The notes: a model not told the origin generated them from the sequence alone. Counted from the stretch's first letter, positions 16,949-25,747 are shown. The stretch: 50,449 nt of DNA from a bacterium (GCA_028821575.1 JAPPFW010000046.1:1-50449); one strand, 5' to 3'. Translations and numbers: made by a program.

Positions 16949-17806
16949 ATGCGGGTGGGGATAGACACCTACTCGTACCATCGCTTCTTCGGCGAGATAC
17001 GGGAGGGTGAGGAGGATCCCGGAACGCGCTGGACGACCTGGGACTTTCTCGACCGGGCCGTAGAACTGGGGGTCGACGGGGTCAGCCTGGAGACCTGCTA
17101 CCTGGAGTTGCACGACCCGACCTTCCGGGAGAGGCTGGCAGCGAGCCTGGGCGAAGCAAACCTGGATGCAGTTCTGGCCTGGGGTCATCCCGGGGGTCTG
17201 GAGATGGGTACCTCCGACGAGAGGCTAGAGGACCTGCTCCGTGTGATCGACTTTGCCGCCGCAATGGGGGTGCCGCTGGTCCGGTTGGTGGTCGGCACCT
17301 TCACGCACTGGGAGTCGGAGCCGCCGCGCGTCTCGGTGGAGAGACTCGTGCCCAGGGTCAGGGCTGCTTGCCGCCACGCAGCCGAACTCGGAGTCCGATT
17401 GTCGATCGAGACTCACACCGCCCTTCCTGTCGCCTCGCTGGTCGAACTCGTCGAACGGGTCGGCGCTCCCAACCTGGGTGTGGTTCTCGACACAGCCAAC
17501 GTCGTCCGGGTCGGCAGCGACCTGATCGAAGCCACCCGCCTGCTAGCAAGCTCCACCGCCATGGTGCACATGAAGGACCTGGACCTCTCCGACGCCGGAT
17601 TCGGCGACCCGGGAGGGTGGTGGCCGTGCACTTCTCTCGGCGCCGGCGACCTCGACCTTCAGGGTGTGCTGGCGGCACTCCGCTCGGTCGGATTCGGCGG
17701 CCTGATATGCGTCGAACTGGCGACTCTACCGCCCGGAAGCGACGAGGACCGCATGGTCGCCGAGAGCGTCAGCTGGCTACGACGGTCGGTCCGGCTCGCG
17801 GGATGA
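16949..17806 (+). CDS. Sugar phosphate isomerase/epimerase-like TIM barrel (AP endonuclease 2 family)
   Basis: 285 residues with the xylose-isomerase-like barrel pattern: MRVGIDTYSYHRFF, VDGVSLETCY, LSIETHT (metal-binding Glu), GVVLDTANVVRVG (Asp), MVHMKDLDL (His) and GLICVELATLP (last-strand Glu). These supply the usual divalent-metal site. It is co-directional with and close behind the oxidoreductase, a pairing common in inositol and keto-sugar catabolism. The substrate is not determined. Confidence 0.88.
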   Translation: MRVGIDTYSYHRFFGEIREGEEDPGTRWTTWDFLDRAVELGVDGVSLETCYLELHDPTFRERLAASLGEANLDAVLAWGHPGGLEMGTSDERLEDLLRVIDFAAAMGVPLVRLVVGTFTHWESEPPRVSVERLVPRVRAACRHAAELGVRLSIETHTALPVASLVELVERVGAPNLGVVLDTANVVRVGSDLIEATRLLASSTAMVHMKDLDLSDAGFGDPGGWWPCTSLGAGDLDLQGVLAALRSVGFGGLICVELATLPPGSDEDRMVAESVSWLRRSVRLAG

Positions 17807-17808
17807 CG

Positions 17809-19098
17809 TCAAGGGCCAAGGGTCGATACGGGTACTACGTGGACGCCTTCGCGGTGGTTGAAGCCGTAGCCGGTGGCGGTGATGACCACTAGGGCCGAGG
17901 GCTCGCCTACCCGCTCGGTGTCGACTCTTCTGCGGAGCCGTAGCAGGGAGTTCACACCCTGCTCGATCAGCTTCTCGCCGCCGAGCTTGATCTCCACGGC
18001 CATCCACTCACCGTCGCCCCGTTCGATCACGGCATCTACTTCCAATGAAGCGCCATCGCGGAAGTAGGACACCCGGCAGTCGTTGGTCTGTGCATAAACC
18101 CGCAGGTCTCGGATGACCAACGACTCGAACAGCAGGCCGAAGAAGCCGAGATCGGCGCGCAGCCGGCTCGGAGCGGTCCGAAGGGCCGCCACCGCCAGCG
18201 AGGGATCGACGAAGTAGCGCTTCTCGGAGCGCCTCAGTTGCGCTCTCGATCGCAGGTGTGGTGTCCAAGCCGGCAGGCCCTCTACGACGAACAACCGCGA
18301 CAGCGTGTCGATGTAGCGCTTGACGGTGCGCGGATGCACCGGGGTGTCGCGGCTGCCGCTCATGTCGCCCGCCAGGGTCTTGTAAGAGACATTGGTGGAC
18401 TCGTTGCGGCCCAGCGAGACAAGCAGACGGCTCACGCCCTCCGGATCATGCGCAGGGCCGCCCGACCGGGCCACGTCGGTTCTGGCGATCTCGCCGAGGT
18501 AACCGCGCAGCCGGGCCTGTGCGACACGCGGCGACGCGCCCAGTAGCCAAGGCCATCCGCCCCGGCACACGAGGTCAACCAGGTCGGCCAGTTGCAGTTC
18601 GGAACCCCCGGCGGCTATCTGTTCGCCGTCAAGGAGTTGGCTCAGCGAGACGGTCCCGCTCGACTCGCCCGACTCGAACAGCGACATCGGTCTCAACCGC
18701 ACCCGTAGCACCCGTCCCGCGCCCGAGTGCCTGGTCACGTCATCGGGAGGATCAGCGGAGCCCGTGAGGATGAACTGTCCGGGCCGCGCCCTGCGGTCGC
18801 AGGCATGCCTCATCGGATTCCAGATCCGGGGCGCCAGCTGCCACTCGTCCAAGAGTCGGGGAGTGTCGCCGTCGAGGAGCGCCGCCGGATCAAGTGATAC
18901 GGCCAGGCGGATGTCGTCGGAGTCGTCCAGTCTCACCGCGCTGGCAGCGAAGCGGAGAGCCGTCCACGTCTTGCCGGAGGCGCGGGGCCCTTCGATGACG
19001 ACCGCCGGGGCCGCACTCAGAGCGAACTCCACCTCACCGTCCGCGACGCGAGGCAAGTAGCCTCTAGGTGTCAAGGCACCGTACACGCGTACCTCCAT
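17809..19098 (-). CDS. P-loop ATPase with C-terminal DUF4143/nuclease-like domain
   Basis: 429 residues from ATG 19098; an upstream start at 19149 adds an unlikely leader. Walker A is EGPRASGKTWT near residue 40 and Walker B LLDEWQLAPRIW near 95; FILTGSADPPDD is the sensor strand. The C-terminal half is DUF4143, ending in VDAVIERGDGEWMAVEIKLG, a PD-(D/E)xK-like E-x-K strand. This AAA family is common in accessory DNA and its role is unknown. Its stop is 2 bases from the convergent isomerase stop. A TATAAT-like box lies on the minus strand at 19132-19127. Confidence 0.88.
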   Translation of the reverse strand: MEVRVYGALTPRGYLPRVADGEVEFALSAAPAVVIEGPRASGKTWTALRFAASAVRLDDSDDIRLAVSLDPAALLDGDTPRLLDEWQLAPRIWNPMRHACDRRARPGQFILTGSADPPDDVTRHSGAGRVLRVRLRPMSLFESGESSGTVSLSQLLDGEQIAAGGSELQLADLVDLVCRGGWPWLLGASPRVAQARLRGYLGEIARTDVARSGGPAHDPEGVSRLLVSLGRNESTNVSYKTLAGDMSGSRDTPVHPRTVKRYIDTLSRLFVVEGLPAWTPHLRSRAQLRRSEKRYFVDPSLAVAALRTAPSRLRADLGFFGLLFESLVIRDLRVYAQTNDCRVSYFRDGASLEVDAVIERGDGEWMAVEIKLGGEKLIEQGVNSLLRLRRRVDTERVGEPSALVVITATGYGFNHREGVHVVPVSTLGP

Positions 19099-19326
19099 GC
19101 CGCGGTGAACTCCGGTTGAGTGCTGTATTATAGCTATTGTGAGTGCCAAAATATATGGCTGGAAAGTGCTAGATCACTAGACGCCGCCAACACCAGATTC
19201 GGCAGCCGTGAGGGATGGCGGCCCCGCAGGTCGCTGGGCGGCTCTGGATTCAATTGAGGGCTAAGCGGTTACTGGAGGTGGGGATCGGTCCGCTGGTAAG
19301 GACGGCCGGCTGTCATCCGGGGCCGG

Positions 19327-19911
19327 TCAGGGTGGGGCGCGCTTGGTGGGGACGTGAAGCGCTCGAAGGATGGCGAGGGTGTGTGGATCGGGGTCGGGTG
19401 GTTGGTGGCCGCAGATGTGTCTTGGGGGTAGTAGCCGCCGGCGTCGGGGTGGCGACTGGGGGTCGATGCGCATGCCCCGGCGGCGTACGGCCACGTGGTG
19501 GTGCCACCAACAACGCGCGGTGAGATTGGCGGCTATGTGGTTGCCACCCTGGGAAACGGGGATGATGTGGTGCACCTCGAGTCGGTAGGTGGAGGTGCAT
19601 CCGTCGATGGTGCAGCCGTCGTCTCTGGCGAGGACCGCCCGGCGTAGCGAGGGACGTATCGAGGTGGTAGATCCGTGGTGGGTGATGTCGTGGCCGTCTG
19701 TGGTGATCGTCTCGGTGAGACCGGTGCATCGGATGAGGTCCACTGTGTCGGGTCCTACCCGTCCTCCGCCCAGTACGGCCACGCCCTGCTCATAGCCGGA
19801 CGTCTCGGCCAACTGTTGCTGAGCGACGACCATGAGCGAAGGTTCACGCCGGCCGTGGGCCGCCGGATCCGTTCGGCGGTTGTGCGTCCGCGTGGAGGGT
19901 GGGCTGTCTAG
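19327..19911 (-). pseudogene. C-terminal half of a split DUF222/HNH endonuclease gene
   Basis: The frame holds RREPSLMVVAQQQLAETSGYEQGVAV, then the HNH nuclease module (DDGCTIDGC, LEVHHIIPVSQGGNH, NLTARCWWHHHV) and a Pro/Arg-rich tail. There is no credible start: the frame runs open into DNA of another origin near 19911. Its N-terminal half lies on the same strand, in the correct order, at 22325-22945. The two pieces would together give about 400 residues, close to usual 13E12/DUF222-HNH proteins, with some 60-80 middle residues missing. Confidence 0.75.
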
Positions 19912-19978
19912 ATGAGTAGTTCCTAGGGGTCCGGGTGGTAAACCCCCGTTTTGGGGCTTGAGGGGTCCATGATCCGGG

Positions 19979-20418
19979 GTGCGAGAGCTTCCCCGATCCT
20001 TGGAGGAATGGGCGCCCGAGCGGCCCGCGGTCGGGATCGTCCCGAAGCTGTCGGATGCCGAATTGGTGACCCTGGCGGTGATCCAAGCTCTGTTGGGGTA
20101 CGCATCAGAATCCCGGTTCCTGCGCTGGGCGCATGCTCATCTGAGACACTGGCTCCCGTATCTGCGTACCCCGCTGGCTTATAACAAGCGGCTGCGGCGC
20201 AGCAGCGGGATGATGCAACACATCAACCATCTCAGCTGGGCCTTTCCGTCGTTCAGGAAAGCCTCTGGCTCGTGAACTCGACCCCGGTCGACTGCGACCG
20301 CAGCCGCCAGACCGCACACCGCTCGGAGTTGGCCGGCTGGGCGGAATACGGCTGGTGCACGTCGAATTCCCAACACTTCCGAGGCATTTGTCTGCATTCT
20401 TTTTTCATAAGAAAATAA
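19979..20418 (+). mobile_element. IS982-like transposase remnant, frameshifted and truncated
   Basis: The first part (GTG 19979 to about 20245) encodes LSDAELVTLAVIQALLGYASESRF and PYLRTPLAYNKRLRR, typical of the N-terminus of IS982-family transposases. It then leaves frame and stops at 20275. The adjacent frame carries on with ESLWLVNSTPVDCDRSRQT and ELAGWAEYGWC, the DDE-domain start, but with an internal deletion, and is lost in A/T-rich DNA near 20400. Roughly half the transposase is missing, so the element is dead. No clear terminal repeats were found. Confidence 0.7.
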
Positions 20419-20471
20419 ATTGGTGTAACATCGATGAGTAATCGACTTAGAAGCGATATGGAAGGGAGCTT

Positions 20472-21149
20472 CTGACGAAACGAACGCTTATAGCCGTTCT
20501 CGCAGCCGCAACGCTGATCGTTCCCGCGGCCGCCTCCGGCCAGGCACCGCCCCATGAGGCAGAGGAGGGGCCGCCGGATGATCTGTTCACGGTCGTAGAC
20601 GACGTCGCCTCCGTGGTCGTCGTCAGCGACGGAACCACGACCACAGTCGTGTGGGCCTCCCACGAGGACATCATCGAAGAAACCGCCCTCTACGTCGGGG
20701 AACTGTCACCCGTCGAACTGGCAGCCGCGACGAACATGGTGGCATCTGCCACGTTGGCGAAGTGCCGACTGAGCGTCTACAGTCCACGAGTCACCAACCT
20801 GACCGTCTGGGGAAGATCCACGCAGCGCTGCTGGGGATCCCTGGTAGACACACACGAATCATGGTACGAACTCCAGCAACGGTCCGGAAAGTGGATCGTG
20901 GTAGACGATGACGAGGACACCGCCAGGGCTGGGCGGACCATCCGCCTCAGCGGCGACGGCGACTGTGCCAACCTCCGCAGCAGCAAGTACCGCTCTTTCG
21001 GTCTCGGCCTGATGCGGCTGACCAACGGTGACGTAGTCGATGTCGGACCCACCCACTCCCTCACCAAACGATCGGCTGCTCCACTGTCTAGAACAGCCCA
21101 AACCGGAGAGGGAACCCCGAACAGCCGGGGTTCCCTCTCCATCCAGTAG
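20472..21149 (+). CDS. Secreted protein of unknown function inside the split HNH gene
   Basis: 225 residues from a CTG at 20472. That start restores a classical signal peptide (TKRTLIAVLAAATLIVPAAASG) and lies 3 bases after GGAAGGGAG; the first conventional start in frame, GTG 20613, would remove the signal peptide and 47 residues. The mature part has three cysteines (ATLAKCRLSV, QRCWGSL, DGDCANLR), Val/Asp-rich strands and no recognised domain. It is followed at 10 bp by a lipoprotein gene. I cannot assign a function; it is probably exported cargo of an inserted segment. Confidence 0.65.
   Translation: MTKRTLIAVLAAATLIVPAAASGQAPPHEAEEGPPDDLFTVVDDVASVVVVSDGTTTTVVWASHEDIIEETALYVGELSPVELAAATNMVASATLAKCRLSVYSPRVTNLTVWGRSTQRCWGSLVDTHESWYELQQRSGKWIVVDDDEDTARAGRTIRLSGDGDCANLRSSKYRSFGLGLMRLTNGDVVDVGPTHSLTKRSAAPLSRTAQTGEGTPNSRGSLSIQ
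21105..21140 (+). promoter_or_regulatory. Perfect 15-bp stem-loop across the end of the secreted-protein gene
   Basis: Arms 21105-21119 and 21126-21140 pair perfectly around a 6-nt loop, immediately before the stop codon (21147) and the RBS of the next gene. With no T-run it is more likely an mRNA processing or attenuation structure between the two genes than a terminator. Confidence 0.6.
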
Positions 21150-21159
21150 GGAGATCAAC

Positions 21160-21849
21160 ATGAACAACACCACACCCCAAGCAGCACTCATAGGACTGGC
21201 CTGCTTGCTGCTCGCAGGAGCCTGCCATCCAAACCCACCCGAGACCGCCACCACTGCAACCAGCACCGTTTCGGCTTCAACCAGCATCGTCACGACTTCA
21301 ACCAGCACCACAGTCGCCCAAGCCGGCCTCGAAGAACCAGAGCAGCGACCCGTAGGCTGGTTCGATGTGTCCGACGACCGCTTCTACGACACCATCCTCT
21401 GGTCCAACAGCCAAGACCAACTCCTCACGATCGGCTGCTACACCGACCGGCCCGACCGGGACACCTGGATGAGGTTCGATTTCGAACCGTTCCCCGACGA
21501 AAACGTCGGCTACTCCTTGGAACTGCGGTACACGTTCTTCACCGGTACCGAACACGGCCTGTCACATACCGGATGGACATGGGACTTCACCACGGACCTG
21601 TACGAAGCTCTCACCACCGAGGACACGCTCATCTACGAAGCCCACGCCACCCGGCAGCCCGACCCCGATGCTGCCCTTGAAACGTCACTCGAAGGCAACC
21701 GGTGGGAAGGCGAAACCGAATGGCAGACACCACCCGCCGTGTACCTCAACCGGGGCGTCTTCGACCTGACCGTCAACCGGGAAGTGCTAACAGCCGTCCT
21801 GGAACGCTGCGGGCAGCAGCCTTCGCAGAACGATTCGGAGACCCCATGA
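21160..21849 (+). CDS. Lipoprotein of unknown function
   Basis: 229 residues. Signal peptide with lipobox LAGAC, then a Thr/Ser-rich linker (about 30-55), then a compact domain rich in Trp, Tyr and acidic residues with two cysteines (IGCYTDRP and LERCGQQP) that may pair. Good RBS (AGGGAG). It lies 10 bp after the secreted-protein gene, and its stop overlaps the ATG of a short third frame. I recognise no family. It is probably anchored to the outer face of the membrane together with its neighbour. Confidence 0.75.
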   Translation: MNNTTPQAALIGLACLLLAGACHPNPPETATTATSTVSASTSIVTTSTSTTVAQAGLEEPEQRPVGWFDVSDDRFYDTILWSNSQDQLLTIGCYTDRPDRDTWMRFDFEPFPDENVGYSLELRYTFFTGTEHGLSHTGWTWDFTTDLYEALTTEDTLIYEAHATRQPDPDAALETSLEGNRWEGETEWQTPPAVYLNRGVFDLTVNREVLTAVLERCGQQPSQNDSETP

Positions 21850-21977
21850 TCAAGATGCGTGCAAGACTCGCAGGAACCATCGGCGCCATCGTCAAAGTCG
21901 TTACTGGTAACACTCTTCGGATGGCGACCATAGATCCTCTGAGTCCAGTATCACTGCACACTTTGCATATGCAGTGA
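21846..21977 (+). pseudogene. Short coupled reading frame (43 residues), probably the stub of a third operon gene
   Basis: An ATG overlaps the lipoprotein TGA (ATGA), the arrangement of a translationally coupled gene. The peptide MIKMRARLAGTIGAIVKVV begins like a membrane or signal segment but ends after 43 residues in DNA of different, A/T-richer composition. This suggests the third gene was cut off by a rearrangement. Confidence 0.4.
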
Positions 21978-21984
21978 TACTGGA
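21944..21984. terminator. 15-bp inverted repeat after the secreted-protein operon
   Basis: Perfect arms TCCAGTATCACTGCA (21944-21958) and its complement (21970-21984) with an 11-nt loop. It overlaps the end of the 43-codon frame. It may be a terminator, or the recombination site or element end at which the third gene was cut. From here to 22200 no gene is visible. Confidence 0.5.
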
Positions 21985-22199
21985 ATAGGTGCATAATGCC
22001 CTGACCAGGAAAAACCTTACATACACACATACTCATACTAACTAATACTGTCAACCCAAGTATGTGAAACGCATCAGTTCGGCAGGCATCTGACGGCCTG
22101 ATCAGAGCGTCCGTAGCCGAATGCACCCGAGTTCGCCGTCGTCGAGACAGGCGAAGTGTGTCAAGGCCGGTCGAAAAATGCGCGGTCTAGGGGTGTCGG

Positions 22200-22325
22200 T
22201 TAGTGGGTGACCTCCTTTCGTTTGCCTCGGAGCCCGTAGCTGGCCTTTGAGAACGATGACTTCAGCGTGTTGGACCAAGCGGTCGACCATGGCTGTGTCG
22301 GCTACGGCACCGCCAAAGATCTCCG
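22200..22325 (-). mobile_element. IS21-family istB 3' remnant (transposition helper ATPase)
   Basis: The minus strand reads ATEIFGGAVADTAMVDRLVQHAEVIVLKG, the typical IstB C-terminus. One missing base near 22225 then shifts the frame; the next frame gives SYGLRGKRKEVTH and a TAA at 22202-22200, the expected IstB ending. More than four fifths of istB and all of istA are absent. It is fused directly to the N-terminal HNH fragment at about 22325. Confidence 0.7.
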
Positions 22326-22945
22326 TCGCCCAGGGATGGCTGGAGCGCCAGGTACTGACCCTCGAACACCTCACGTTCTTCGGATCGGGCCATCTTGCGG
22401 TGCTTGTACAAGACCCGGTTGACGGCCTCGAGGTCCAGGTCACGGCTACGTTCGATCACCTCTGCGGATGCGCCGGCCTCGGCCAGTCGGGCCTCCGCGA
22501 GGGCACGCTCATAGGAGACGGCACCTTGGCGGATCGCCTCGATCCGGTCGTCTCCGAGCCGCTCGGCCAGATACACGAGGTCGCGGGCGGTGGACCGGGG
22601 CACATCGAGGCGAGATGCGACCATCTCCGTGGGGTTCCGGTACCCGAACCGGGCCACAGCGCCCCGCCGAATCATGTGCTTCACCCATGCGATCTGCCCA
22701 CCCTTGGCGCGGCTCACCTTGGCCTGTTCGCGTACCAGGCCGGCTTCTGCCTTGGCATCCTCCACATCCGCATGGGCGTAACCCGCCGTGCTCACCATGT
22801 GAGCGGCGCGGTCGTAGACCCGCTGCCGCTCCTGCTGGTAGCGGGTGGTGAAGAGCCCGTGGTCCGGGCGGTGGACTTCAACACCACTGCCGCGGCGGGG
22901 CTTGACGGTGTCCTGTTCGGGGTAGTCCAGTAAGTAATCGTACAT
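22325..22945 (-). pseudogene. N-terminal half of the split DUF222/HNH endonuclease gene
   Basis: Begins at ATG 22945 (MYDYLLDYPEQDTVKPRRG) and continues through the DUF222-type helical region (VASRLDVPRSTARDLVYLAERL, IRQGAVSYERALAEARL, EVFEGQYLALQPSLGD). Homology ends at about 22325, where it joins the istB remnant. The HNH module that belongs to it is at 19327-19911. Upstream a TATACAAT-like box on the minus strand close to the start suggests a leaderless or short-leader transcript. Confidence 0.72.
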
Positions 22946-23028
22946 ATGTTCGCATTGTATAAGACCCCTGTGACACAAAGCGCTCCGAAACCGTCCCAAA
23001 CCCCGAAAGCTACGGAGGCTCTCCGGTA

Positions 23029-23313
23029 TTACTCGGTGGAGACACGGTGGGCCGCCTCGGTCTGTGCGGCGATCAGCGGGCGGTAGACGCGGCCGTGAGC
23101 AAGGAGGTCGTCAAGGGTGCCCTGTTCCACGACTCGCCCTTCCTCGAGTACGACGATCCGGTCGGCGCTGCGGATGGTCGATAGCCGGTGAGCGATGACG
23201 AGTGTCGTCCGCCCCTGGCGGACGACATGGAGCGACAGGTTGAGTTCTTGCTCGTTGCGGGTGTCGAGACTCGACACGGCTTCGTCGAGGACGAGTACCG
23301 GCGAGTGCGGTTC
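23029..23313 (-). pseudogene. C-terminal fragment of an ABC exporter ATPase
   Basis: About 94 residues remain: Walker B and D-loop VLVLDEAVSSLDT, H-loop VIAHRLSTIRSADRI, then VVLEEGRVVEQGTLDDLL, as in MsbA/multidrug-type exporters. Walker A, the signature and the whole membrane domain are missing. The frame stays open upstream only because it runs over the phosphorylase gene in another frame. Confidence 0.82.
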
Positions 23314-23315
23314 GA

Positions 23316-24044
23316 CTACCGATCGTCGACCAAGGCGTCCCAGGCTATGTCGATCATCCGACCCACTGCGTCCCGGACCACGTCCCGATGGGGGTTGTAG
23401 TAGTCCATGTCCTCGTTCTTCTGCGCGAGCGGGTCGCCGTCCACCGCCAGGATGGCGCCCGCCTGCCTCCCCGCCAGTCCGGCCAGCACGAACAGCGCCG
23501 CGGCCTCCATCTCCACTGCCTTCACTCCGGTCTTCTGCCACATGGGCACCGGGGAGCCCAGAATGTCGTGGGTGAAGAAAGCGGCATTGGTCAGCGTCAC
23601 TCCCTCGTGGATGTTCTCGGCGCCCTCGGCGGCGCGCCGCAGCGCCATCACCACCTCGACCGAAGCCAGGGCGGGGTAGCCGTCGGGCACTATCTGGGAG
23701 GTGTAGCCCTCGTTGCGCACCGCTCCGGTTGAGATCACCAGGTGGCCGTCCATCACGTCGTCCTGCATGCCTCCGCACGTCCCCGCCCGGATCACACGCT
23801 GCACGCCGGCCATGAACAGTTCCTCGAAGCACACCGCGGCACCCGCCGCCCCCACCCCGTGAGAGGACACTCCCACCCGGGTTCCCCGGTGGTGGCCCAC
23901 CAGGGTGACGTATTCCCGGAAGCGACCTATCTCGACGGCGCCCTCGAGCCGCGAGGCCGCCCGCAGGGCACGGTCGGGATCGCCGACCACCAGCATCCGC
24001 TCCGGCACGTCATCGGATTCAACGCAAAGTAGGGAGAGGAACAT
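23316..24044 (-). CDS. Nucleoside phosphorylase (uridine/purine phosphorylase, PNP_UDP_1 family)
   Basis: 242 residues. GDPDRA near residue 22 (phosphate-binding GDP motif), GAGAAVCFEEL, GTCGGMQDD and VKAVEMEAAALFVLA, where the Met-Glu pair contacts ribose, are all present. The enzyme would split nucleosides with phosphate to base and ribose-1-phosphate in the cytoplasm. The first 10 residues (MFLSLLCVES) are atypical; the start may have been altered by the rearrangement that placed an SDR remnant just upstream. It is the one apparently intact enzyme gene among fragments. Confidence 0.85.
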   Translation of the reverse strand: MFLSLLCVESDDVPERMLVVGDPDRALRAASRLEGAVEIGRFREYVTLVGHHRGTRVGVSSHGVGAAGAAVCFEELFMAGVQRVIRAGTCGGMQDDVMDGHLVISTGAVRNEGYTSQIVPDGYPALASVEVVMALRRAAEGAENIHEGVTLTNAAFFTHDILGSPVPMWQKTGVKAVEMEAAALFVLAGLAGRQAGAILAVDGDPLAQKNEDMDYYNPHRDVVRDAVGRMIDIAWDALVDDR

Positions 24045-24045
24045 G

Positions 24046-24360
24046 TCAAGTGACCCTTTCGTTTCCGCCGTCGAAGGGAATCTGCGCCGCGGTGGTCACC
24101 CAGAACCTCTCACCGACCAGTTCGGTAACCCCGCCATGGTGCCGGAGAGGACCTCCGTTCCCAAGAGGTTCCGCCGCTCGTACGACTCTACATCCATGTT
24201 GCATTGTGCCGCCCGCTCGGCGATCAACTCCTCGCTCCAGATCCCGGTGTCGAACCTAGCGTCGGGATTGACGATGTTGACACGGATGCCGTCGGTGGCC
24301 CGCTCCAGCGCGTCGGCTTACGCCAACTGGGTTAGGGCCGCCTTGGAGGCCGCGGCTCGC
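24046..24360 (-). pseudogene. Decayed C-terminus of a RhaD-like aldolase/short-chain dehydrogenase
   Basis: The minus strand encodes SKAALTQLA, an in-frame TAA, then ADALERATDGIRVNIVNPDARFDTGIWSEEL and YERRNLLGTEVLSGTMAG. After a one-base loss near 24135 it continues as TELVGERFWVTTAAQIPFDGGNERVT and a stop at 24048-24046. This is the C-terminal SDR part of the bifunctional rhamnulose-1-phosphate aldolase/lactaldehyde dehydrogenase type. One stop, one frameshift and loss of the N-terminal 80 percent make it a clear pseudogene. It fits with the rhamnose mutarotase elsewhere in the window. Confidence 0.72.
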
Positions 24361-24364
24361 ATCC

Positions 24365-25451
24365 TCACGACTCCGCCGCCGCATCGCCGCCGGCCGGATC
24401 CGGACTACGGCGTGGAGTGTCCGGGTCGGCTGAGCCGCTGACCAGCCGGGCATGCAAGTCCTCCAGGTCCTTCCACACGGCGGGATGGATCGGGATCCCA
24501 GTGCCGCGACGGTGCAACATGAGGCGGTGCTCCCGCTGGCCCGGTATCTCCACGCGGTCGAATCCGGGCGCGGGGACGGTGGAGCGCAGGTCGTCCACCA
24601 CCTCAGCGGCCATCGCTTCGATGGCATCCGGGGAGCGGTAGGCGGAGGTATCCAGCAGGAAGATGATCCAGTTGCCCTCCACGGTGTCGTGCTCTAGCAG
24701 GGCGGTGGACAGAAGCGAGGTGATCAGGCCCATCCCGTACCCTTTCGGTCCCGCGAAGGGCCGAATCGCGCCACCCTTCAGATAGACGTTGGGATCATCG
24801 GTGGGAACCCCGTCGGCACGCAGCACGTACCTGTCGGGGAGCCGCCTCCCCTCCTTGGCGGTTCTGAACGTGGCCCCGCCGGAGATCATGCCGGTGGCGA
24901 AGTCGGCCACGACCGGGCCGTCGGCGGTGCCCGGAAACCCGAAGGCCCACGGATTGGTGGGCAACTTGGGCTCGGCGCCTCCATGAGGAGCCACCTGCCG
25001 CCAACGTTCCCGCTGCCCGCCACCGGTGATGATCGAGGCCATCCCGGCGCCGGCCGCCATCTCCGCGTAGGCGCCGATGCGGCCGGTGTGGCCGCAGTTG
25101 ACGACGGCGATCACCGCCGAGCCGTCCCTTCGGGCAAGGCCGATCCCCTCCGGGACTGCCAGCCTCATAGCCGGATGGCCGAAGCCCCCGTTTGCCCTTC
25201 ACGAGCAACTGGCCACCGTCGGTGCGTTCCACTGTGGGGCGCCTAGCCGGATCGAGGTAACCGGTGGCGCCCTGCCGGGCGTACTGGGTCAGGCGCATCG
25301 TTCCGTGGGAATGGATGCCCCGGAGATCGCTGCCCACCAGATGTTCGGCGATCACGGCGGCGATGTCGTCGCCGCAGCCGATCAGCGACAGGATTTCGGT
25401 GGCAAACGCCAGGAGTGTCTTTGCGTCAACCACCACATCGGCCATCAGCAT
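24365..25451 (-). pseudogene. Malate/L-lactate dehydrogenase family (Ldh_2) gene with one frameshift
   Basis: The N-terminal part (ATG 25451 or 25445: VVVDAKTLLAFATEILSLIG, HLVGSDLRGIHSHGTMRL) and the C-terminal part (MRLAVPEGIGLARRDGSAV, CGHTGRIGAYAEMAA, GPKGYGMGLITSLLS) are both typical and together give a full-length protein of about 360 residues. They are in different frames. One extra base in the GGG near 25190 (VKANGGFGHPAM expected) explains it. Catalytic His of the SHG motif and cofactor regions are otherwise intact, so this could be an assembly indel. The enzyme oxidises 2-hydroxy acids with NAD(P). Confidence 0.78.
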
Positions 25452-25720
25452 CCCTCCGCGCGCAACCGCCTCGTGCCTCGGTAGCAGCGTCTCGTCAAGG
25501 TTCGGGATGCTATACCCGTTCAGCCCGACGGCCCCCTCGCAGAGGAGGGTGTTGGCAACATGCTCGACCTTCCACCCGCGCGCGGGCCGATGCCGGCCTG
25601 ACGGCCCGCCGAGAACCTCGCCGACCGCGCCATGGGTCTCGAGGTGCCCAGCCGATCGCGGTGTCGGTCCTCTCGTACACGTGCACCGGTCGGAAGACTG
25701 CGGTGGCCATTGGACACGGG
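25452..25720. other. Intergenic stretch without recognisable gene
   Basis: Together with the following operator and leader this is a 322-bp gap between the divergent dehydrogenase and metal-importer genes. I see no coding signal or strong hairpin before the Fur-like box at 25721. Confidence 0.4.
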
Positions 25721-25747
25721 AGCAAGACTGATTATCATTCTCTTGCT
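25721..25747. promoter_or_regulatory. Fur-box-like operator upstream of the metal importer
   Basis: The core TGATTATCATTCTC, read on the minus strand as GAGAATGATAATCA, matches the repeated GATAAT/ATTATC hexamer pattern of Fur boxes. It is framed by a 7-bp inverted repeat, AGCAAGA and TCTTGCT. Lying 27 bp before the binding-protein ATG, it would place the operon under iron (Fur) or zinc (Zur) repression. Confidence 0.6.

Noticed and set aside
19979..20418. A functional insertion sequence
   Set aside because: The transposase is frameshifted, internally deleted and truncated, and no terminal inverted repeats were seen.
23320..23832. In-frame extension of the ABC-exporter fragment
   Set aside because: The residues are Gly/Arg/Pro-rich and read through the phosphorylase gene in a wrong frame; homology begins only at about 23313.
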